64,000 nucleotides of DNA from Dysidea avara (Eukaryota; Porifera; Demospongiae; Dictyoceratida; Dysideidae), in the NCBI RefSeq assembly GCF_963678975.1, contig NC_089272.1, forward strand, positions 3,778,359 to 3,842,358, in the 5' to 3' direction. The notes below the pieces were generated by a model. It was not told the origin of the DNA, did not search any database, and saw nothing but the letters and a program-made list of their open reading frames with translations. Numbering within the stretch: the first letter of the stretch is position 1; each line of letters starts with the position of its first letter. Position numbers and translations under genes: made by a program. Positions 1 through 10,589 of the stretch are shown here, one piece after another.

Positions 1-190
1 ATTGTATAGGGGAAATCTATAGGAAATTTCATAGATATTGTATAGAGGAAATCTACAGGAAATTTCATAGATATTGTATAGGGGAAATCTATAGGAAATT
101 CCATAGATATTGTATGGAGGAAATGTATTGGAAATTTCATAAATACCTTATAGAAGAAATCTGTAGGAAATTTCATATGTCCAGTACAGG
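1..190. repeat. 36-bp tandem repeat with 12-bp sub-periodicity
   Basis: The word ATTGTATAG recurs at 1, 37, 73 and 109, an exact 36-bp period. Each 36-bp unit is itself three related blocks of about 12 bp of the form GGAAATYTATAG. The array begins before the window's left edge and decays after about 150; GGAAAT words continue to about 345. Reading frames in it are by-products of the repeat. The period is read directly; no function is assigned. Confidence 0.85.
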
Positions 191-224
191 AAATCTGCAG
201 GAAATTGTGCCCTATCATGTAGTA

Positions 225-264
225 GGAAATGTACAGGAAATTTGCAAATTTCCTGTACATTTCC
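225..264. repeat. 40-bp perfect palindrome
   Basis: Positions 225-244 and 245-264 are exact reverse complements with no spacer; the centre is AATTTGCAAATT. The arms carry the same GGAAAT/ATTTCC words as the adjoining tandem array, so the palindrome probably arose by head-to-head joining of array units. It could extrude as a cruciform. Confidence 0.85.
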
Positions 265-345
265 ATCTCCCGGATATGTGCTGGAAATGTCACCTGTCCT
301 GTAAATTTCCTGCACATATCCTGCTACAGGAAATGCCACATTTTT

Positions 346-898
346 TCCTGTGCGTATTAAGATTTACACAATGATCAGTCAGGCACATGCAGGTATTTCC
401 AGCTCTAGTATATACTATGAAACTTATTAAAGTATCATACAGAACTCTTTGGATATTGACATAACACCCAAAGCAGAGACAGTCAGTGGCTGAGAATTTC
501 TGCAATTGGAAAGTCAGAAGACCAACATGCATACAGAATGCCTAATGGAATGACAGCACTGGTGTGAATGGTTTGTAGAATATATTGCTACTTGCATATA
601 CTAACAAAAGTGAGACTGTAGTGATCATGCTATAGCGAGAAGCCTTAAATGAATCAAATACAAAGATATATCATTTATTATAAGTGCTATAGGCCAATAA
701 CTATGCACTAAGCAATTTTATAACAATATTAATTTTGTATTGATCATAGTCTCAAAAATATCATACATATTAGCAATGCAACATTGCAATATACCATAAT
801 GCAATAACCGTATTTGCAATTGGTCTTTTCCCTAGTACCACCCAACACTGCTATAGTTCTCTATTTGTTTAAGAGTAAAACCAAATATGGGTGTGTTC
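346..898. other. Unassigned AT-rich DNA
   Basis: No convincing coding exon, RNA gene or terminal repeat was seen between the decayed 36-bp array and the hAT target site. Confidence 0.5.
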
Positions 899-2164
899 AC
901 TATCAGCAGTGTTGGGCAAGTTACTTTGTAAAAGTAACTAGTTACATATTACATATTACTTGCAACTGAACTATTTAGTTACAGTTACATATTACCCATA
1001 AAGTAAAGTAACTGTAATAATATTACATATTATATTACTTTGTGTCCACAGCCTTAAGCTGTCACGTGTGAAACTACCACCTTATCACGTGACATGATTG
1101 CGTTGTTAGACAATATGCAAATCTTGGTTATAAGTAAGAAGCTGGTGAATAAGCTTCATTCAGTATAGGCCTCGTTACTTCGTTGTGGCTAAGCGTTACT
1201 AACGAGACTAGTAACTTCATTACTTATAGTAATAATATTACGTAATATTAGACTCGTTACAGTAACTATATTACTTATGTAACGCGTTACATTTGTAAGT
1301 TAAGTAACTTGCGTTATATTACCTGTTTTTATAGCGTATTCCGTTATCAAGACACACGGTAGTGTGTCGTGCGGCCCAAGAAGCCGGCGTGCCACCCGTG
1401 AGTATATTAACAGGAAGAAAGAAAACGCAATTTTCACACCTATGTAGCTCTGTGATCCCTTATCCGATTGGTCCCAAATTTGCTAGAGAGGTGCCGGCCA
1501 GTAAGGGGAGTCTACACACCTAATTTGAAGAAAATCGCTCCAGCCATTTCCGAGATACGAGCGAACAAAATTTCGTTTTAATTTCTTCGTTTTTTTCTTC
1601 TTCTACTACTTCTTCTTCATTTCGCACACTTCGCAAAATCCGCCATAAAACACGAATGCGTGCTCGGATCGGGCTGAAATTTGGCACACATAAAGGGCTC
1701 ATTAAGGCGGATCTGTGTACCAACTTTGGTAGGAATCCGATGAACATTCACGGAGTTATTACCGATTATTTGCGTAAAATAAGGTCTAAGGTCTGTCACG
1801 CCTACAGGGTAAACTCCTTTAAGGAATCAGTTGAAAATTGCTATGTAGATGGAGCAACCATTGTAGGAGTGCCCTTTTGTGGTTTGAAAGGAATCGGGAT
1901 AAAGACCACGGAGATATGACACAAAACCCGACCTGTGTCAAAATTACGCGATCGATTTTTATGAATAAAAAACTATTAGTTTTCGTGTCTATCAGGCAAA
2001 CCGCTTAGAGCAATGAGCTGAAAATACGTATGTAGCTGGAATAATCATCATAGAAAGTCCTTGCAGTAGTACAGAAGAATTGGATTACAAACCACTGAGT
2101 TATGATTCGAAAGGCAACTACGTGTAGCAAATGCGAGATCGAGATACTCTAATAGAACAGTCAC

Positions 2165-5100
2165 CCTAATAAAGCATTCAGCTGCATTTATAATTTACTC
2201 AATTATATTACATTGCAAATTATTCTGTAGGGAATTCAGTTACAAACAAGTCACCCTGTAGTCAGATCAGCCAGAAGAAGGTACCTAATAGAGAGTTCAG
2301 CTACAAAGAAACCATCATGTAGAGAGTTCAGCTCAAACAAATTGCCCTGTAGAGAGATCAGCTAGAAGAAGTTACCTTGTAGAGAGTTCAGTTACAAAGA
2401 AACATTCATGCAAAGTGTTCAGCTACAAACAAATCACCCAGTAGAAAGTTCCGCTATGAACAGATCACACTGTAGAGAGTTCAGTTAGAAACAAGTCATG
2501 TTGTAGAGAGATCAAGTAACCTTGTAGAGAGTTCAGCTACAAAGAAACCACCATGTACGAGAGTTCAGCTGCAAACAAATCACCCTGTAGAAAGATCAGG
2601 TAGAAGAAGTTACCTTGTAGAGAGTTCAGCTGCAAACAAATCCCCTGTAGAGAGTTCAGCTAGAAACAAATCACCCTGTAGAAAGATCAGGTAGAAGAAG
2701 TTACCTTGCAGAGAGTTCAGCTGCAAACAAATCCCCTGTAGAGAGTTCAGCTAGAAACAAGTCACCCTGTAGAGAGATCAGCTAGAAACAAGTCACCCTG
2801 TAGAGAGTTCAGCTAGAAGAAGTCACATTGTAGAGAGTTCAGCTACAAAGAAACTACCATGTAGAGAGTTCAGCTGCAAACAAACACCCTGTAGAGAACT
2901 CAGCTACAAACAAATCGCCCTGTAGAAAGATCAGCTAGAAGAAGTTACGTTGTAGGGAGTTCAGCTACGAACAGATCACCCTGTAGAGAGTTCAACTACA
3001 AACAAATCACACTGTAGAGAGTTCAATTACAAAGAAACCACAATGTAGAGAGTTCAGCTGCAAAAAAATCAATCACTCTGTAGAGAGTTCAGCTAGAAAA
3101 AGTCACCTTGTAGAGAGTTCAGCTGCAAATAAATCACCCTGTAGAGAATTCAGCTACAAACAAATCACCCTGTAGAAAGATCAGCTAGAAGAAGTTACCT
3201 TGTAGAGAGTTCAGCTACAAAGAAACCACCATGTAGAGAGTTCAGCTGCAAACAAATCACCTGTAGAGAGTTCAGCTAGAAACAAGTCACCCTGCAGATC
3301 AGCTAGAAACAAGTCACCCTGTAGAGAGTTCAGCTAGAAGAAGTCACATTGTAGAGAGTTCAGCTACAAAGAAACTACCATGTAGAGAGTTCAGCTGCAA
3401 ACAAACACCCTGTAGAGAACTCAGCTACAAACAAATCGCCCTGTACATAGATCAGCTAGAAGAAGTTACCTTGTAGGGAGTTCAGCTACAAACAAATCAC
3501 CCTGTAGAGAGTTCAGCTACAATGAAATCATCATGTAGAGAGTTCAGCTGCAAACAAATCATCCTGTAGAGAGTTCAGCTATGAAAAGATCACCCTGTAG
3601 AGAGTTCAGCTAGAATAAGTCACCTTTTAGAAAGTTCAGCTACAAAGCTACCACCATGTAGAGAGTTCAGCTGCAAAAAAAATCAATCACTCTGTAGAGA
3701 GTTCAGCTAGAAGAAGTCACCTTCTAGAGAGTTCAGCTGCAAATAAATCACCCTGTAGAGAATTCAGCTACAAACAAATCACCCTGTAGAAAGATTAGCT
3801 AGAAGAAGTTACCTTGTAGAGAGTTCAGCTACAAAGAAACCAGAGTTCAGCTGCAAACAAATCACCTGTAGAAAGTTCAGCTAGAAACAAGTCACCCTGT
3901 AGAGAGATCAGCTAGAAACAAGTCATCCTGTAGAGAGTTCAGCTAGAAGAAGTCACATTGTAGGGAGTTCAGTTACAATGAAACTCCCATGTAAAGAGTT
4001 CAGCTGCAAACAAATCACCCTGTAGAGAACTCAGCTACAAACAAATATGCCCTGTAAAAAGCTCAGCTAGAAGAAGTTACCTTGTAGAGAGTTCAGCTAC
4101 AACAAAACCATCATGTAGAGAGTTCAGCTACAAACAAATGACCTATAGAGAGTTCAGCTAGAAGCAAGTCACCCTGTAGAGAGATCAGCTAGAAAACAAG
4201 TCACCTTGTAGAGAGTTCAGCTAGAAGAAGTCACATTGTAGAGAATTCAGCTACAAAGAAACTACCATGTAGAGAGTTCAGCTGCAAACAAATCACCCTG
4301 TAGAAAGTTCAGCTATGAACAGATCACCCTGCAGAGAGATCAGCTAGAAACAAGTCACCCGGTAGAGAGTTCAGCTAGAAGAAATTACCTTGTAGAGAGT
4401 TCAGCTACAAAGAAACCACCATGTAGAGAGTTCAGCTGCAAACAAATCACCCAGTAGAAAGTTCAGCTATGAACAGATCACCCTGTTGAGAGTTCAGTTA
4501 GAAACAAGTCATCCTGTAGAGAGATCACCTAGAAGTATCACCTTGTAGAGAGTTCAGCTACAAACAAATCACCTGTAGAGAGTTCAGCTACAAACAAACC
4601 ACCCTGTAGAGAGATCAGCTAGAAGAAGTCACCTTGTAGAGAGTTCAGCTATAAAGAACCCACCACGTAGAGAATTCAGCTGCAAACAAACACCCTGTAG
4701 AGAACTCAGCTAGAAGAAGTTACCTTGTAGAGAGTTCAGCTACAAAGAAACCACCATGTAGAGAGTTCAGCTGCAAACAAATCACCTGTAGAGAGTTCCG
4801 CTAGAAACAAGTCACCCTGTAGGGAGATCAACTAGAAACAAGTCACCCTGTAGAGAGTTCAGCTAGAAGAAGTCACATTGTAGAGAGTTCAGCTGCAAAC
4901 AAATCACCCTGTAGAGAACTCAGCTACAAGCACATATGCTCTGTAAAAATATCAGCTAGAAGAAGTTACCTTGTAGAGAGTTCAGCTAGAAGAAGTCACA
5001 TTGTAGAGAGTTCAGCTACAATGAAACTCTCATGTAGAGAGTCCAGCTGCAAACAAATCATCCTGTAGAGAACTCAGCTATGTACAAACAAATATGCGCC

Positions 5101-6867
5101 GTAAAAATATCAGCTAGAAGAAGTTACCTTGTAGAGAGTTTAGCTACAAAGAAACCACCATGTAGAGAGTTCAGCTGCAAACAAATCACCTGTAGAGAGT
5201 CCAGCTAGAAACAAGTCACACTGTAGAGAGATCAGCTAGAAACAAGTCACGCTGTAGAGAGTTCAGCTAGAAGTCACATTGTAGAGAGTTCAGCTACAAA
5301 GAAACCACCATGTAGAGAGTTCAGCTGCAAAAAAATCACCCAGTAGAAAGTTCAGCTATGAACAGATCACCCTGTTGAGAGTTCAGTTAGAAACAAGTCA
5401 TCCTGTAGAGAGATCACCTAGAAGTATCACCTTGTAGAGAGTTCAGCTACAAACAAGTCATCCTGTAGAGAGAACAATGCAGCTAGAAGAAGTTACCTTG
5501 TAGAGAGTTCAGCTACAAAGAAACCACCATGTAGAGAGTTCAGCTGCAACAAATCACCCAGTAGAAAGTTCAGCTATGGACAGATCACCCTGTTGAGAGT
5601 TCAGTTAGAAAAAGTCATCCTGTAGAGAGATCATCTAGAAGTATCACCTTGTAGAGAGCTCAGCTACAAACAAATCACCTGTAGGGATTTCAGCTACAAA
5701 CAAATCATCCTGTAGAGAGTTCAGCTACAAAGAAATCATCATGTAGAAAGTTCAGCTGCAAACAAATCATCCTGTAGAGAGTTCAGCTATGAAAAGATCA
5801 CCCTGTAGAGAGTTCAGCTAGAAGAAGTCACCTTGTAGAGAGTTCAGCTATAAAGAAACCACCATGTAGAGAATTCAGCTGCAAACGAACACCCTGTAGA
5901 GAACTCAGCTACAAACAAATCGCCCTGTAGAAAGATCAGCTAGAAGAAGTTACCTTGTAGGGATTTCAGCTACAAACAAATCACCCTGTAGAGAGTTCAG
6001 CTACAAAGAAATCATCATGTAGAGAGTTCAGCTGCAAACAAATCATCCTGTAGAGAGTTCAGCTATGAAAAGATCACCCTGTAGAGAATTCAGCTAGAAG
6101 AAGTCACTTATTAGAGAGTTTAGTTACAAAGCAACCACCATGTAGAGAGTTCAACTACAAACAAATCACCCTGTAGAGAATTCAGCTACAAACAAATCTC
6201 CCTGTAGAGAGACCAGCTAGAAACAAGTCACCCTGTAGACAGATCAGCTAGAAGAAGTTACATTGTAGAGAGTTCAGCTACAAAGAAACTACCATGTAGA
6301 GAGTTCAGCTGCAAACAAATTGCCCTGTAGAGAATTCAGCTACAAACAAATCACCCTGTAGAGAGTTCAGCTAGAAACAAGTCACCCTGTAGAGAGTTCA
6401 GCTAGAAGAAGTTACATTGTAGAGAGTTCAGCTACAAAGAAACTACCATGTAGAGAGTTCAGCTGCAAACAAATTGCCCTGTAGAGAGATCAACTACAAG
6501 AAGTTACATTGTAGAGAGTTCAGCTACAAAGAAACTACCATGTAGAGAGTTCAGCTGCAAACAAATTGCCCTGTAGAGAATTCAGCTACAAACAAATCAC
6601 CCTGTAGAGAGTTCAGCTAGAAACAAGTCACCCTGTAGACAGATCAGCTAGAAGAAGTTACCTTGTAGAGAGTTCAGCTGCAAACAAATCACCCTGTAGA
6701 GAATTCAACTACAAACAGATAGCCCTGCAGAGAGTTCAGCTAGAGTCAAGTCACCCTGTAGAGAGAATCCTGTAAAGAGCTCATCTACATACAAGCAGAT
6801 CACCCTGTAGAGAGTTCAGCTACATTTCAAGTCACCCAGTAGAGAGATCAGCTGCAAATTATCCTGT
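2165..6867. repeat. ~31-bp minisatellite array 1
   Basis: About 150 head-to-tail units built on TGTAGAGAGTTCAGCTACAA followed by a variable tail of about 11 bp. Four main tail types recur in partial order: ACAAATCACCC, AGAAACCACCA, GAAGAAGTYACCT and GAAACAAGTCACCC. Repeated runs of several types, for example around 2590-2700 and 3180-3320, show higher-order amplification. Unit lengths drift between about 29 and 32 bp. It is internal to composite element copy 1. Confidence 0.95.
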
Positions 6868-7106
6868 GGGGATTAATTGACATGTAATAAATATATGCAA
6901 GAGTTCATAATATAATGAACTCTTGATATATGCATTATATATATAATTTGTACATTTACTGATAAAATCAGAATGAGTTAAAGTATTTATGAAATCTGCT
7001 TCATCTTTTTCTTTTTCCTGTGGTAAAGACAAATATATAGGTTAAAAAGTCCCAAAGCTGGCCATAGGTCATCTTTGGGGTATACAAATACAAAAAGAAG
7101 TGAAAT

Positions 7107-7435
7107 CTAATCAAAAACAGCCAAGCTGTAAAAAAAGGAGTGCGGCCCTTGCAAAGGCTATGGTGAAAAAAGATGAGAAATCCAAGGTGGTGGCCAAGAA
7201 ATGGCTGTGATGGTAGGTTAATGGTAAAAATTTTAATAACAACAATTCCAGTGAATTTTGTGCCAATTGACCAAGCGGCACCAAATTCACCTGAATTGTC
7301 GTTATTAAAATTTTTACCATTAACCTACCATCACAGCCATTTCTTGGGCGCCACCTTGGATTTCACATCTTTTTTCACCATAGCCTTTGCAAGGGCCGCA
7401 CTCCTTTTTTTACAGCTTGGCTGTTTTTGATTAGA
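7107..7435. repeat. 3'-terminal long hairpin of composite copy 1
   Basis: The two arms, about 155 bp each, are near-perfect reverse complements, from CTAATCAAAAACAGCC to GGCTGTTTTTGATTAG, with a loop of about 15-20 bp near 7265-7280. The arms contain the recognisable words ATGGCTGTGATGGTAGG and CCTACCATCACAGCCAT. The same hairpin ends the other two composite copies. Confidence 0.9.
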
Positions 7436-7516
7436 TATTACTTTGTTACCACAAAAGTAATAATATTACGTAACGCGTTACTTATGTAACGCGTTACTCC
7501 CAACACTGACTATCAG

Positions 7517-8032
7517 TAGGTGAATGAGTGTGCTCCAGCTATGATTCTAATACAAGTGTCATTACCTCAGCTCCCCAGGCCAAAACTGCAACAACAAGCT
7601 AATTAATATTATTTACATAGTTTTAAAGAGCACATAGTTTCAAAATGCTATTCACCACAATGCAACTTTTCAGATTCCAGCTTATTACAGGCCAATGCAA
7701 TAATCCACCAAAACTTTTCATCACTTTTGCATTTAACTGTGATGTCTTCACTGCAATTTTCCAGCACAATAAGATTTTACAAAACGCTTCACTTGACTGC
7801 TACCCTACAAGCAGCTTTCCTCTAACTAGCCATAAGTAATTGGCTTTAATATTTTTGTTGGATTGTAAAATGTATGAATCTCTGTGTTTGGGCATTTGCC
7901 ATCCTGGCCTCATCAGCTAATCTGACTGCCCAGTGCAATAATTAAATCTGAGTGTGTGATAGTAAGTTAGTAAGTGAGTATCAGTAAATCTGTGATTGTC
8001 AATATGTCATTTACTAATAAGTTACTTAGAAT
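7517..8032. other. Unassigned DNA
   Basis: Nothing with coding or structural support was recognised in this stretch. Confidence 0.4.
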
Positions 8033-8626
8033 CAGGGGCAGATCCAGGGTTTGGAAAGAGAGGGTGTACCAAGGTAGTAGGAACCTCTAGAACATTATAA
8101 TACTAAAATTTTGTGCAGAGTAGTTTTGTACACAAATATCTAATTAAACAAACTGTAGTAGACATCTTAAACTTGAGTTCAGTGCAGGGATAAAGTGTAG
8201 TGGTGAGTAGCTTACAGTATGACCCTAAAGTGTTTTGTGTCCTAATAATCATGGTGTCCAAAGGACGGCCAATGTTACATTATAAAACTAGAATTTTTCC
8301 ATGGGTACATTTAGTCTCCTAATAGTGCAAATGCACTTGGAAGATTCTCTATAATGGCCAGTGATGGCTGTTTAATCGCAGTATTTGACTGTTATATGAG
8401 AGTATCTTGATCTTGTATGAAACATTTCTTTGCATGGTATGAGAATGGGGGTGGGCACATTTTGTTGTGCTCTCCCCTATCTTTGAGTCTTCCATGCACT
8501 AAGTTGTTTTGATGTACATTGATATGGTGTAACCATGAAAGTATGGTAAATGGCTCTGATGGGTATTGTTGGGAATTAAGGTGGGGATGTTCTTGCTCCC
8601 TATGCCCATACCTGAATCCACCCCTG
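8033..8626. mobile_element. Diverged MITE, CAGGGGCGGATCCAG family
   Basis: The left end reads CAGGGGCAGATCCAGG and the right end carries CTGAATCCACCCCTG, which are degenerate inverted ends of the family seen intact at 16267-16581 and 34518-34792. No clean target duplication is visible, so the borders are approximate. Confidence 0.5.
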
Positions 8627-8870
8627 GATGGAATTAGTCAGGGGTTGGTACACTGTTTGACAGGTGGTAATCTATAAGATGGCAGCATAGTTTATCTTAC
8701 AATTTGGGTATGAGGTGACCATACAGTAGCAATACATTTTAGCCATTGCACAGATGAGAGTTGCTTTGTAACATATGGAGCTTATACTGTATATAATCCA
8801 ACAACTGAATGTGTTGCTATATAATACTCTCAATGGCAGCTTGATGTATTATTTTGAAATACGTCAAGCG

Positions 8871-8949
8871 ATTAGCCAATAGAATTAGTATTACACTTAT
8901 TTGTCAAGGTTCCTTAACAAAAACCTGTAATACTAATTTGATTGGCTAA
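8871..8949. repeat. Imperfect inverted repeat (arms ~24 bp)
   Basis: ATTAGCCAATAGAATTAGTA at 8871 pairs with TACTAATTTGATTGGCTAA ending at 8949, around a loop of about 30 bp. It is probably an internal part or remnant of a foldback element. The neighbouring 9030-9080 has repeated GTTGCTTAGCAA words. Confidence 0.6.
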
Positions 8950-9228
8950 AATAGTGTGGTATGTTTCTATTAGAAGTAGATGTCCGACTTGACAACTAGT
9001 ATTACCATAGTGATAGATGCCCCATGGCATAGCAACAATATGGTTGCTTAGCAATGGTTGCTAAGTAACCATTGCTTATACTGTATTATATAATCTTAAT
9101 ATTCAAAACATCCCCCAATTAGCTATCTTGCCTCACTATTGATATAGCTAGGTTTTTTTTTCCATTTTAAGGAGATTGTTGGGTTACTTTTCTGGAGCAT
9201 ATACCAAACATAATTATGCATCTTTATA

Positions 9229-9370
9229 TGTGACTGAATTTGACAAAACAAGGCTTCAACGCACAAAGCTTTGTTAGGAGATATGGCGATTTTAAGGAAT
9301 CATTGTGTAATAACTTCCCAGTGCCTACAGCTGTGCAAACAAAATTTGCACCAATTATTCATCTGTTTAC
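9229..9370. mobile_element. Partial MITE of the TGTGAC-ended family
   Basis: It begins TA|TGTGACTGAATTTGAC. About 130 bp matches, in reverse complement, the right half of the element at 22212-22440, including the word GTGCAAACAAAATTTGCACC in diverged form. The second end was not found. Confidence 0.5.
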
Positions 9371-9469
9371 TAGCTATCACTGAGTGGGTGTATACATTTC
9401 TGATTCCCAAAATTTGCCCTGTTTTGGGCAGCTTTTTTCGAGCGGGTAATAATATCACAGCTGGTAGTA

Positions 9470-9525
9470 ATAGGGTGGGAGGGTGGGGGTAGTAATAAGG
9501 TGGGAGGGTGGGGGTGGACGATGGT
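9470..9525. repeat. Short G-rich tandem duplication
   Basis: TAGTAATAGGGTGGGAGGGT, followed by GGGGG, occurs twice in tandem. The four G-runs on the plus strand could form a G-quadruplex. No gene was recognised between here and 9776. Confidence 0.5.
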
Positions 9526-10589
9526 CTTAATATAGGGGTATAAAATGAAGTAAGAAGACGATTGGAATCCAGAGGCCAAGTTTGGGCTCTCCATGGCCCT
9601 CCACGGCCCTCAAATTACTCCAAATTGACCGTGAACACTATTGGCGAGCTCTCTGTGAAGTCCCAGCTCACTACACCCATTATCACAAAGCCATGGCCAT
9701 TTAGATTTTCGCTTAGGCTCCTAGGCTATGGGTAAATTTCTGTGTACACTCTCCAGTGCCTAAATGGTAAAATAGATCAAGACACACGATAGTGTGTCGT
9801 GCGGCCCAAGAAGCCGGCGCGCCACACCGTGAGTATATTGACAGGAAGAAAGAAAACGTCATTTTCACGCTTTTGTATCTCGGTGATGGCTTATCCGATT
9901 GAACCCAAATTTGCTGCAGAGTTGCCCGCCAGCTAGGGGAGTCTACATTCCAAATTTGAAGGAAATTACTCAGGCCATTTCCGAGATATGAGCGGCCAAA
10001 GTTTCGTTTTTTTTCTTCGTTTTTTTTTTTTCTTCTTCTTCGTCTTTTCGCACACTTGCAAAAATTGCTATAAAACGCAAACGCGTGCTCCGATGGCCTT
10101 GAAATTTGGCACACAGAAAGGGAGTCCAAAGGCGCATCCTAGCTTCAAATTTGGTGCAATCCGATGAATGGTTCAGGAGTTAAGACCGATTATTCGCGTA
10201 AAACAAGATCGATTTGTTGTCACACCTACAGGGTAAACCGCTTCATGGAATGAGCTGAAAATTGCTATGTAGATGGAGTAACCATCGTAGGAGTGCCTTT
10301 TGGTAGTTTGAAAGGAATCGAGATTAAGACCACGGAGATATGACACAAAACCCAACCTGTGTCACAATTATGCGATCGATTTTTAGTAATAAAAAAGTAT
10401 TAGTTTTTACGCCTACTAGGCAAACCGCTAAGAGCAATGAGCTGAAAATCGGTGTATAGCTGGAATAATCTTCATAGAAAGTCCTTGCAGTAGTATAGAA
10501 GAATTGGATTACAAACCACTGAGTTATGATTCGAAAGCCAACTCTGTGTAGCAAATGCGAGATCGAGATACTCTAATAGAACAGTCACC

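Larger units (their letters stand above)
1347..7435. mobile_element. Composite minisatellite-carrying element, copy 1
   Basis: This is the largest of three copies (others 9777-12622 and 37754-42804). In order it has a 5' end with a small GACACAC/GTGTGTC hairpin, a leader of about 800 bp, a ~31-bp minisatellite (about 2165-6867), a short AT-rich stretch, and a 3' terminal hairpin (7107-7435). Comparison with the uninterrupted hAT relative at 61086-61618 gives the borders: the host reads CGTTA|TAATAC there and CGTTA-[TC...GA]-TATTAC here. So it entered between A and T, or else made a 2-bp AT duplication. All three copies have AT at both junctions. The TC start, A|T target and 3' hairpin recall Helitrons and their HINE derivatives. 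However, the 3' end is TTAGA rather than CTRR and the hairpin is far larger than usual. No protein gene was found. Confidence 0.8.
907..7508. mobile_element. hAT-type non-autonomous element (CAGTGTTGGG ends), interrupted
   Basis: The element starts CAGTGTTGGGC and ends CCCAACACTG. It is flanked by a perfect 8-bp target duplication, ACTATCAG, at 899-906 and 7509-7516. Eight-base duplications with CAGxG ends are typical of the hAT superfamily. Its own sequence is only 907-1346 and 7436-7508 (about 510 bp), rich in GTTAC/GTAAC words; everything between is a later composite insertion. No transposase is encoded. Relatives in this window are at 61086-61618 (uninterrupted) and 56686-57255 (diverged). 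Confidence 0.9.

Noticed and set aside
114..374. Overlapping open frames on both strands at the left edge
   Set aside because: They are made by the 36-bp repeat, whose period is a multiple of three, and by the palindrome.
1656..1919. Open frames in the composite leader (also 37889-38392) as a conserved protein
   Set aside because: Copies 1 and 3 keep a similar frame, but amino-acid similarity looks lower than nucleotide similarity and copy 2 has a frameshift and stops. This is what neutral decay gives. A dN/dS test over many copies would settle it.
2165..6867. The regular ~31-bp repeats as a CRISPR array
   Set aside because: There are no unique spacers: the variable part is itself one of a few recurring types, unit length drifts, there are no cas genes, and the context has introns and animal transposons.
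1347..7435. Composite element as an LTR retrotransposon
   Set aside because: There are no long direct terminal repeats, no primer-binding site, no gag-pol and no 4-6 bp target duplication. The ends differ from each other.
9713..10129. 138-codon minus-strand frame over the composite copy 2 border
   Set aside because: It crosses the element boundary and a TTCTTC-rich tract that yields a Lys/Arg run; no counterpart in the other copies has the same frame.
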